This document shows positions 32,848 through 42,158 of a stretch of 64,000 nt of DNA, in pieces (positions within the stretch are counted from its first letter, which is position 1; each line of letters begins with the position of its first letter). The notes under the pieces were generated by a model, which worked only from the letters and a program-made list of their open reading frames with translations, ran no database searches and was not told the origin of the DNA. The translations under genes and the position numbers were made by a program. The stretch is from Diadema setosum. Lineage: Eukaryota; Echinodermata; Echinoidea; Diadematoida; Diadematidae. The stretch is from NCBI GenBank assembly GCA_033980235.1, contig CM067064.1, forward strand, positions 546,501-610,500, given 5' to 3'.

Positions 32848-32928
32848 ACGGAGGTATCTGTGTGGATCAAGTCAACAGCTTTAACTGTCTCTGCATTCCT
32901 GGATTTTTGGGCACTCTGTGTGAAACAT
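32848..32928 (+). pseudogene. Gene 1 exon 17, 3' part of the broken EGF domain
   Basis: It encodes [20 protein letters not shown], then LGTLCET, cysteines three to six of an EGF domain, ending at phase-1 donor GTAAAT. With the MITE and one TTAA removed, the two parts join in frame as C-L-N-G-G, the normal EGF spacing. Skipping the whole exon would also keep the frame (16 to 11'). Confidence 0.85.
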
Positions 32929-33890
32929 GTAAATTGTTAATACTAGAAATGTTTCCTCTTTCAGATTTATATCAGCTGTGCAGTATTGAAGCAAGAAGAA
33001 TAATGTTGTGATAAAAAAAAGAACATCGTAATAGAATAATTTCTCACTTCTCGTCGTTACTTCTTAACATCTTAAATGACAATTGTCAAAGGAATTCTAT
33101 ACAAACTTCCTCGGGGTCATTTTCCCCGTTGTACCTTCATAACATGACACGGTAAAATACAGCATAATTCCACCGAAAAAAAAATAGAAACAGAACAGAG
33201 CAATTAAAATGATCAGTAATATCAGCTTTTGTAACTTCCAACTTTACAAAACCGGGAATTCTTTAATTTTTGTGGTCCATGGTTGAAGAGGAAGTGTTCT
33301 ACTGTCTGTTTGACATGTACGAACCTGTGATCTCGTTCATTACACCATATGAGTCCGTGCCAGTATTAGGGCCTAATTGCATTAAATGCCATTTGAATGG
33401 CGATTCTGCTCGTATAAATCGGCTAGCAAATTTGTAATTTTGTTGTATGTTTAGCACAATGTATACAGCAAATGGACGCTTCTAGTGGTATGATTCACTT
33501 CTTTTCTGACCACATGCTACTCTATCTTTTTTTTTTCCTTTTCCTTTTGCTGGTATGACTTGCATCATTGTTCTTATTTGTGTGTGTGTGTGTGTGTGTC
33601 GATTTTAGTGTCTGATTATTTGTACCACAATTTATTTTGTGTACTTTTACAAGTAGGGCAAGGTCCCCTTCAAAAATCAGTGCGAGATATGGTTGAAAGG
33701 GCAATTTTTGCCACGAGTGGAAAATAAATAAGTAAACATATTATGTGTACCCATATATCTTCTAAAGTTCAATGTGCACTCGGCTGCTAAAAATATAATA
33801 AACATTATTTCACTAGAAACCATCCAAACAAGTAAACAAAGTACAACTATACGAAAAAGGGTGGATAGACTGTGTGTACTACATGTGGTG
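32929..33890. other. Intron 17, first part: nothing recognised
   Basis: AT-rich with a (GT)n run at 33579-33598. No exon seen. Confidence 0.4.
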
Positions 33891-33894
33891 GTGG

Positions 33895-34648
33895 GGGGGG
33901 GGGGGGCATCCCACGAGACCGACACCCATCAGACGAGTCATACGGCTCAAGAGTTCGACATTTCACTTCAGTCTTTTATTGTCCATATCTAGGATATTTG
34001 TTGTATTCACATGCTTTTTATAAGAAAAAAAAAGACAATATATAATTACATAAACAGGATTCAAATGACATATAAGACATGAAAGAGGCATCTTTTGCCA
34101 TTGTCATAAAACAGAAAGATATCATATAACATATCTTTTATCAACATCAATTTTCAAACATTCAACCTATTAATGTATTTGTATCTTTATCTTTAACTAT
34201 GAATACAACAATAATTCACATGGGTGCTTTGTTTCCGTGTCTTGGGGTACAATATGCAAAATCCTGGAAATTATTCATTTGTAATCACCGGATAAAATAA
34301 AATATATAAGCAAATATTCTTACTCTAACCAGATTCAATCTCCTCACCTGCCAACTTTTCAACATATTGCATTAATCATAAAATAAATAAACATCATCAA
34401 CTACACTAATCCAATACCTTCCCTACAACCCCCTATCCAATCTATGGTGTCTTTACAGCCTTCAAAACCTTCCTAAACCATAAAACATTATCAATCAATC
34501 CAATTACTCATTTCAAAATCCAGTCATCGTCATAACCACGATTTCGACACTAATAAAAAAAAAGGCCCACGAGTTCGATACTAGGCTAAAACGGCCCACG
34601 AGACCGACATTACATCACGGAGCTTAATGTGTCGGGTTCGTGGGCCTA
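33895..34648. repeat. Region bounded by CCCACGAGACCGAC motifs, with a terminal hairpin
   Basis: CCCACGAGACCGAC occurs at about 33911 and 34596, with a variant CCCACGAGTTCGAT at 34566. At 34594-34647, GGCCCACGAGACCGACATTA pairs with TAATGTGTCGGGTTCGTGGG. The interior is AT-rich and holds no gene. It could be a non-autonomous element. Confidence 0.45.
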
Positions 34649-34696
34649 TTCTTCTCTCAGCCGTTTTCATCGGCGGTATCTGATTCATCTGGGTCC

Positions 34697-34883
34697 CGTT
34701 GCATAAAACTTTTTTAGCAACCTTAAAAAATTCAGGTTGGGATTTGCCCAACCTGAATTTTTTAAGGTTGCTAAATTAAGAATGTAAAATCTGTTGCATA
34801 AAAACTCTGGTTGGGAGCTTCCAACCGGAATTTTGTGATTTCAACCGGAAAAAAGTCCGGTTGGAGTTTTATGCAACGGGCCC
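34697..34883. mobile_element. Palindromic MITE with GTTGCATAAAA ends
   Basis: The ends GGGTCCCGTTGCATAAAACT and GTTTTATGCAACGGGCCC are inverted. Inside, AACCTTAAAAAATTCAGGTT forms its own hairpin, and the GTTGGGAGCTTCCAACC and CAACCGGA words form others. About 187 bases, non-coding. Confidence 0.7.
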
Positions 34884-35059
34884 CTGATTTGTAGTCGGGG
34901 ATATTCGTGGGTGATCTCTGGCACTTCGACACTCCGACACTTCAAACAGTCGCCAGACATATATCCGACTAATCGGTTAGTAAGTGGACACTGACCCAAT
35001 ACTGGACTGATTTATGCATCAAAATCGGAAATCCTGTATCACATCAGGTCAAAAGGACC

Positions 35060-35150
35060 CCCCCCAAAAAAAAAAAAAAAAAAACAACAACAACAACAAC
35101 AACAACAACAAAAACAGAAACAAAACAAAACAAAAACAAAAAAAAAATCA
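35060..35150. repeat. A-rich/(AAC)n low-complexity run
   Basis: Poly-A followed by (AAC)n and (AAAAC)n. The Asn/Lys-rich frame through it is an artefact. Confidence 0.85.
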
Positions 35151-35579
35151 AAACAACCCCCTCCGCGTTTTCATGCTACAGCAACAAGCTCCGAAGTCCT
35201 CGAGAAGTCCTTGAGTAAGCAGGTAGAGAAGTCCAGATCGTTACTGACTGCGGACGATGGCTGCACGCTGGTAGAAGGCTGTCATATGGGCACTGCACTG
35301 AATACACTGAAGATGGAAGATACGTCGTTCTTCAATTTCGTGAAAATTACACCATTTTTTTTTTTTTGAATGATCTGCTCCAGAGGCTATCACCGAGGCT
35401 CACCAAGGGTGTTACCAATGCCGGAGGGCCCTATAGCCTGGACTAAAGTTAGTCTGCACCCTAAGACGCCTTGCAACTTGCAAGCGCGATACATGACTGT
35501 TGTACAACTTCAGGGTTGGTCAAGAAATCATCTGCATGTTTACCCACCAAGTGTACCAGTTAACCCAAAGTGAATGAGT

Positions 35580-35820
35580 GGCGTCCGATGATGCACCCTT
35601 CCAATGCCCATCGGAGGATCATCCAAGTGATCTCCCAAAGGCAAAACATGTGTTCCGATGAGTTCCGATGAAATCTTAGCCGACAATCTCCAGAAACTCG
35701 GACAAAAGTTCACTAGGAGTGATAACAATTCCCGAAGAAAGCTAGAATATGGTCTCAATTTAACTTGTGCAAAATGGTTTATCATTAGACTCTCACCAGA
35801 CTATCTGAGGACGATAAAAA
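35580..35820. mobile_element. Dispersed CGAT-rich element, copy 3 (fragment)
   Basis: TTCCGATGAGTTCCGATGAA followed by ATCTTAGCCGACAATCTCC, and the upstream CCCATCGGAGGATCATCC, match the reverse complement of the element at 11669-11735. Confidence 0.45.
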
Positions 35821-36149
35821 ATCACAATCTTAACTGTCAGCTGATGTATGTTTTGAAAGTCTTTTGAAGTCTTTTGAAACTCGTCGATTATTAGCCATTG
35901 AATATATTAATGGACGTCACTTCAGTAGAAATGACACTGTCTACAGTTGTAGCCGGGCCTTACCAGATCAATCAAGGCAAAGCCTTCTTGGCATACCATG
36001 TTGAGACACCTGCCAAGTGGTTTTCTGTGTGACATCTTAAAGAAAGGTAGCCAATTATTAAAGGCGAAGGGTTTGTGTTTTTGTCCCTCCATTCTGCAGA
36101 AAACCTTTGACTCGTTATTCTTCCATGCAAACCTATGTTTTTGACAGAG

Positions 36150-36391
36150 CTGGATAATGTAGTTTATTCATTGGACACCACACAGTACATACGCAGTCGG
36201 GCTAGACTTGACACTTATTACTGGCTCATACCGCGTTGATTATCTGGCCTCTGGTCGGACGAACCCACCATCGATAAATACAACGGAGCCGAACTAATTT
36301 ATAAATCTAAGATTTGCAGCCAGGAGGAAGAGGTTGGTCTTATTGGAACGACAGAAACTATTAATGCAGGTTCCATGACTGCCACAACAAG
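36150..36391 (+). pseudogene. Gene 1 dead duplicate of exon 10 (psi-10')
   Basis: Stretches such as CATACCGCGTTGATTATCTG, TTGCAGCCAGGA and GGTCTTATTGGAACGACAGA match exon 10 (21653-21907), but indels and stops break the frame (GAACTAATTTATAAATCTAAG). The end TGCCACAACAAGTAGGTG keeps a donor-like sequence. It lies immediately upstream of exon 11', as exon 10 lies upstream of exon 11. Confidence 0.8.
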
Positions 36392-36537
36392 TAGGTGAAG
36401 GGAAAATTGAATATACTTTTAGTTCACCTTGTTTTTGATGAATTGTTCCCTCTTCTCTCACCTAACAAGACGAAATCTTTTCAAATTTAGTCTGAACTTT
36501 ATGCGACAGTTATTTTTGAAACTTTGCACATTTGCAG

Positions 36538-36816
36538 ATACACTCCTCGATCTCACGGCTGACTTCACTAACATCAGGAATACGAGCTTCGACATCGTGT
36601 GGGAAGACCAGGTCGTATTTGGCTACGCACTGTATGAAGTGACCGTTAGTGAAGTTGGAGGGACGTTGAGGCAAACATACAACGCAGTCGCAAATGGAGG
36701 AGACTTATGGGTGAATGCTGTCAACCTGACGCCAGGCACACAGTACGCAGTCAGCATCGAAGGCGTGACACTCACAGGCCAGAGAGAAGAACAAGATTCA
36801 TTTGATGTCTTTACAA
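36538..36816 (+). CDS. Gene 1 exon 11': FN3-like domain (duplicate of exon 11)
   Basis: Acceptor CACATTTGCAG and donor GTGAGT; phase 1 at both ends. TSFDIVWEDQVVFGYALYEV and VNLTPGTQYAVSIEGV match exon 11 closely, with a few substitutions at the N-terminus and the tail (DSFDVFTS instead of VSRNTYTS). Confidence 0.87.
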
Positions 36817-38442
36817 GTGAGTACCAGGCTATATCAAACTACTAGTACACCAAATTTATGTCAAAATTCCACCATTTCATTAAAGAAATTTGTGGTACAT
36901 GTAAAAGTTTCCCGTAGTAAACAGTATAATGTAAGTGAATATTCAATAATCGTGGTTGTTACATCCGGGCAACACTTATCAGCAGCTCAATAGTCTTCCT
37001 GTCATACTCGTTTGCGTCCCCGTTCAAACATCGCTTATAATGTACACGATGTTCATAGGAGTTTTCCGATGTCTAATTATCCTAAATAAAGAAGTATTAA
37101 TTCTTTTATCTATATATTTCTCGGAATTGCATCACCACTAACAACCACAAAAAATAAATGATTTTTCTGTTCTGCAGTAGCCTGGTAAGCTGGCTGTGAA
37201 AAGGTCATGTCACAGGTTGTGTGCCTCTGTATGTCTGCATTTTGCTTTTTGATTTACTAACACTACAGCAAAAACATCTATTCATAATAACTCTGGAAAC
37301 CAGTTTTATGTCAATTTGTATATTTTTCTGCCTGCTTTATAAAGGGATATACATTGTAGTTATAGTATCTAGCAGTAGGTTGGAGAACGAAAGGACTCAG
37401 GCAAACCTGGATGGAGCTTGGGATTTTCCACACGGCTTGGGGCAGCATAACGTGCAAAGACCTAGAGACACTTTTAGTTCAATTTCATTCAATACCATTC
37501 AGTTTTTCAGAATTCTTGGAAAGTTAAAAGTACAAAAACTAGACTCTTTGAAGTTTAATGAGGCATAGAAAGATATTTCATATCATTGCCCACTTAGGCG
37601 TCAATTGGTTGTATCTGCATCATTGAACATACAAAATTGTAGTAAACTACTATCTGCACCCTTTGGGTTTTTGTATAAAATCAACCTGACGTATAGACAT
37701 ACGTAGGAAAAGCAGATTTAGCACAAACAACACAAGCGAAAAACTGTACAAGTGAGTGTAGTCAGTATAGTTGAACAGATTATGACTAGTCAGTGGCACC
37801 GAGAAATGTATGCCAATGTTTATGAAATTATACCCTTTTATGAAAACAACCGCATGAGGTCAAATTGGGTGATGAGAAAACTATCAAAGCTTCGAGACAA
37901 TAAAAGCAAACCACAATAAACAAAATCAAAAATAAAGAAGTCCTCAATGAAAGTTCGCCCGCGATATTGGTACTGTCATATCGCAATTCCTTTCTGTGTT
38001 TGTTTTTTTTTTCAATTCGTACAGCCTATTTACTGTTGAGATTTGGATGGGATGGAGTTGAAGGAGCCAAACGGTGAAAGTTACAATGCTGAATGAGATA
38101 GCAAACGGAAGTGTCGATAGCTTCCAAGAACAAGGCATCAAGAATGGATCGTTTTAGAGTGTAATGATATGAATCATTAGGCCTATGTGTGTGCTGGTTG
38201 GGGGTCTTGATTGAGTCCAGCCTTCACCGGCTTTGCAAACACATTTGAATGTGATGGATGTGTCACACGATGCAATGATGATGGTTTCTTGTGCAGCGCC
38301 GATATCCGCCTTTGAAAGGAGCTCATGGCACTTGATCTTAATGACCCTGATAATGACATGACACAGAGGAAAAAAATGTTGCAATTTGATTTCGCTAGCG
38401 ATACAGTGCCTGACATATTTCTTCCCCATAATAATGTCACAG
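36817..38442. other. Intron between 11' and 12': nothing recognised
   Basis: No exon or repeat family that I can support. The sequence before exon 12' is not similar to that before exon 12, so the duplication is old enough for introns to diverge or was followed by replacement. Confidence 0.4.
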
Positions 38443-38588
38443 GACCAGATCCTCCTACAAACGCGCAGTTTGCCGAACAAAACAGCGACTCGGTGCTCTT
38501 GTCGTGGCAACCCCCTGCAAGCGGACGGGTAGATGGCTACGTGGTTATCTGGGGTTCGGAAACACAGCCAGTTCTTTCGTTTAACCAG
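38443..38588 (+). CDS. Gene 1 exon 12': first half of a split FN3 domain
   Basis: Acceptor AATGTCACAG (phase 1) and donor GTAAAC (phase 0). PDPPTNAQFAEQNSDSVLLS and WQPPASGRVDGYVVIWGSE are near-identical to exon 12, down to silent positions over long stretches. Confidence 0.85.
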
Positions 38589-39074
38589 GTAAACGGTAAT
38601 ATAAGAACGCGAAAACCATTTAACTGGGTGAAAAGACCTTTAACATTTGCAAATCTTTTGCAACATAAGCAAATCAGAGCAGTAATCTGTATGTAAACTA
38701 CTACTGATTGTCATCGATCACATGTATTTCTATCGTTTAGTCGGGTCTGTGTGTGTTTTGGGGGAAAAATATATATATACGCCTATATAAGCCGATAAAG
38801 ATTTTTAAAAGAAAATCGTCGAACACCAGAAATATTCAACCAGCTTTATGAAATTCAAACAATCGAGACATTTGCAAAGACTCTATGGACACCAGTAATC
38901 ATACTTGACGCATAAAATTCAAAGCATCTAATAATGTACACGACAAGTAACTAACAGGTGACTGCGGAGCTAGCCCAACGAGCCCAGCGATGGATTCATT
39001 CTAACAAAATATCTTTTCCCATCAGACTTCATTGGCAGTATCCATTGTCTTATGTCTTCTATCACTTCTAACAG

Positions 39075-39234
39075 GTCATTATACCTGCCAACCAGCTATC
39101 GTTTCCAATCACAGGAGTTGGACGTTTTGAGAATTATTTAGTGGCCCTTTTGTCATACGTGTGGTCCTTTGACAACCTTAGTGATTTGGCAGAACTCTCC
39201 CAGCATGGAAATTCAGCTTTTGTCATCAACAGAG
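39075..39234 (+). CDS. Gene 1 exon 13': second half of the split FN3 domain
   Basis: Acceptor ACTTCTAACAG (phase 0) and donor GTAGGC (phase 1). VIIPANQLSFPITGVGRFEN, YLVALLSYVW and LAELSQHGN parallel exon 13. It completes exon 12'. Confidence 0.85.
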
Positions 39235-39716
39235 GTAGGCAATTATAAAACTATATGTTATGTTTATTACAAAGAATGTGTTTATACTTTGGTATGACAT
39301 CGACGGATAGTTTATACTTTGGTGTTACAGCATTTGCTGATAACCAAATATTTTTAGAGACAGTGTCTTCCACTTTTAAAAAGAATGCGGTTGCTTACTT
39401 GTTACGATTTCTTTATTCTTTCTGAATCGGTAACGCCACGAATATTGTGAGCAAATGTCATGAAAGATTAATTGTGATATTCCATGGATTAAACGCCAAA
39501 TTTGTCATTATTTGTTTTCTAGCTTCGTATCCTCTTCCTTTGATTAAGGCAGACTGGCTTTAATCAGATTTCATTTCGCCTGGCAATTCAGTCAGTAAAG
39601 ATGACTTTATAGTAAGGGAGGCGGTTTGTTTGTTTTCCCATGAAGGGGACCATGAATTCGGACGTCATAATGAAATCAATTGCTAACGACTTTTTTTTTT
39701 TTCAATTCAAATCCAG

Positions 39717-39839
39717 AAATTAATCCGTGTGCCATCGGTCCATGCCAGAACAACGGGCAGTGTTTCGGGCAACCAGGCGGCTTGTACACCTGTCAATGTG
39801 TAACCGGCTTCAGCGGGACAAACTGTGAGACTTCACAGA
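39717..39839 (+). CDS. Gene 1 exon 14': EGF-like domain
   Basis: Acceptor CAATTCAAATCCAG and donor GTAAGT; phase 1 at both ends. Six cysteines: INPCAIGPCQNNGQCFG, then YTCQCVTGFSGTNC. Almost identical to exon 14. Unlike exon 14, it is followed directly by FN3 exon 4', with no further EGF exons. Confidence 0.9.
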
Positions 39840-40577
39840 GTAAGTTTCAAGGGACCTTTATTGACATACTAGTAGTAGAAAATTAAGTTCCAAAAAATAA
39901 AGTTTGCTATGCAACTGGCATTCCCTTACTGTGACGTGCACCAAAATCCACACGCAAACCCCAGATTAAACATGGGCAAATGACTCCGAAATACGACCAG
40001 GTAGAGGTTTGAGACGATCATTAAGCTGCATGTACACCATGTTCCCGGCGGCCACGGCAGCCCTGTTTGCCTGAAATGTAAGAGAGATATTCTGTTGTTT
40101 TTGTTGCGGCATGTTATAAACTGCCACGTTTTACTGCGTTCACCCATTTTATGACGGCCTACAAGGTTTCTCATAGCACAGGGAGTGCCGTGGCAAATCT
40201 TGTAATAGTTTAAAAATCTGAAAAAACGGTATCAACGGCAAACACGGCCTGTTAATTTTGCATATATCTCCACCCCCCCCCCCCCCCTCCCGAGTTGTGC
40301 CACATCCGTCCCGTTTTGTACACGGTGGCCTGAAACGTGACTATAAACATCGGTGGTGTAAACATGGAGTAAACGTAGCATTTCATCTCACCCTTAAATT
40401 CACTCAGGTCAATAATGTCAAGAGGCAAATAGTGTAGTACCATCCATATCATTGAGGATAACTACATTAACAAGAATAGGTTTCTGCTCTGTCATACCAC
40501 ATACGAGCTGTCCGAATGACTTATTTTTCTTTTATTTGCGTGTTCAGAGATTCGAATTTCCCTTGTTTTATTTCCAG
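39840..40577. other. Intron after exon 14': nothing recognised
   Basis: A poly-C run at 40270-40288. No exon was seen. Confidence 0.4.
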
Positions 40578-40859
40578 TCTCTCTGGTAGAAACAACAGTT
40601 ATCGAGATTGACGACCTCGGGATGACCTACATCCATCTAGTATGGCTGCAGCACAACAACTTTATCCAGATCACGTCTTATACCATCTCACTTCTCGACG
40701 CCAATGAGCAGGTGGTAAGAGGACCGACGAGTCGGACACCTCAGCCGAACATGGAGCACTCTTTCCAAGGACTCACACCGGGGACCCAGTACACCATTGA
40801 CATTAAGACTCTCATTGATGGTTCAACAAATGACTTTGCTAGAGAGGCGATATTCACGC
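40578..40859 (+). CDS. Gene 1 exon 4': FN3 domain (duplicate of exon 4)
   Basis: Acceptor TTTTATTTCCAG and donor GTGAGC; phase 1 at both ends. IHLVWLQHNNFIQITSYTIS and GLTPGTQYTIDIKTL match exon 4. It is five codons longer near the N-terminus (VETTVIEIDDLG). It follows the EGF exon, so the FN3 series restarts here. Confidence 0.87.
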
Positions 40860-41262
40860 GTGAGCATAGACCGGTGCACTCTCCTGTATGTGGTTGCAAT
40901 TAAATTTTCATCTCGGGAACGTATCAAACTTATATAGATTATATTGGAAGAGCCGAGAAATATAATTTATCTCTGGACATAGAAATATTTCAAACATTAA
41001 GTCTGATAAATATATCTTGGAATCAAAGGGTCCTAAACTTTCGATTCTACCAGAATCTTCTTCTGTGTTGAAGATTCTGCTAGGACCCAAATCTCAGGCC
41101 CCTTTTGACTTCAATTTTTCTCCGTTGGCTCGGAAGTATTGAATAAGCAGTTTTTACAGCGCTTAACACTCAGCAGCTTTTTTTTTTTTTTTTTGCTAAG
41201 TATTACTATATCTTGATTTGAAAAAAAAAAGTTTTCTTTTTCCCTTTTTCTGTCTTATCTAG

Positions 41263-41541
41263 GACCAAAACCGCCCAAGGATATAGTTTTGTACCAGCTG
41301 AGCTCCACTGCTCTTCTCTTCAGATGGGACTCCCTGTCTGCTTCAGTCACCAGTTTAATCAGTTATGTCATTCGGGCTTCGAGGGTCGGGTCCAGCGAAA
41401 TGACCGAGATTATTCGACCCTACACTTCCACAAGTTCCATACTACAAGGATTAAGACCAGGGGCTGATTATCAGTTCTCTGTGTTTGCGAGCATTGACCC
41501 CTTCAGGAGCCCCTTTGCCCCATTGACACCAATTACACTGG
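41263..41541 (+). CDS. Gene 1 exon 5': FN3 domain (duplicate of exon 5)
   Basis: Acceptor CTGTCTTATCTAG and donor GTAAGA; phase 1 at both ends. RPKPPKDIVLYQLSSTALLF, ILQGLRPGADYQFSVFA and RSPFAPLTPITLG match exon 5. Confidence 0.87.
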
Positions 41542-41792
41542 GTAAGATGTTCATAGAGGGTTTAGGAATAAGTCCTCTCCGTGTCCTCTTGTAATATCTC
41601 AAATATCAAAACAACTTACGTATTTACGGACTTGAGAGAGATAGCTTGAAGGAATGATCGATTTCACATATATAGGAAAGTCAGAGATATCCTTAAATGA
41701 TAACTTATAACGACATCAAAATGATAAGTGGCATCATGTTTCTACTGACGCACTTTGCCTGAGAAATATGGTCAAAGATAAGTGCTTACACA

Positions 41793-41821
41793 CACACACA
41801 CACACACACACAAAAAAAAAA
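41793..41821. repeat. (CA)n/poly-A run
   Basis: ACACACAC run followed by poly-A in the intron before exon 6'. Confidence 0.85.
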
Positions 41822-41883
41822 ATCTTGTGTCGGCGAAAAACAACGTCTTACGTACGTATGATCCTTTTCTTTTCATGTATCAG

Positions 41884-42158
41884 GTGCTTCGGCAGGCGTA
41901 AGCATTGGAGCGGTAACAGCAAGGGAGATGGAAGTCTTGTGGACTGTTCCTATCGCTGGTGTCCAGTCCTATCGGGCGCATTTGTTCAGTGAAGACGGGA
42001 CTCAGGAATATATTAAGGTGGTAGCCGCTGACCAGTCTTCCATCGTTTTTCAGGGTCTCACACCAGATACCCTGTACACAGCTGTGGTGGAGGCCGTCAC
42101 GGCTGCGGGCTCCAATGTGGCCGGTTCCGACTCGGCTAGAACGAGTGACTTCATGTAG
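41884..42158 (+). CDS. Gene 1 exon 6': FN3 domain and likely C-terminus
   Basis: Acceptor TTCATGTATCAG; phase 1 start. It duplicates exon 6: REMEVLWTVPIAGVQSYRAH, IVFQGLTPDTLYTAVVEAV, GSDSARTS. Where exon 6 has donor GTGAGT, this copy has GTGACT (42145), a weak donor. Read-through adds SDFM and a TAG at 42156-42158. No FN3/EGF exon follows before the next signal-peptide exon at 48032. I therefore take this as the last coding exon, though an unrecognised terminal exon is possible. No membrane anchor is visible, so the product would be secreted. Confidence 0.7.
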
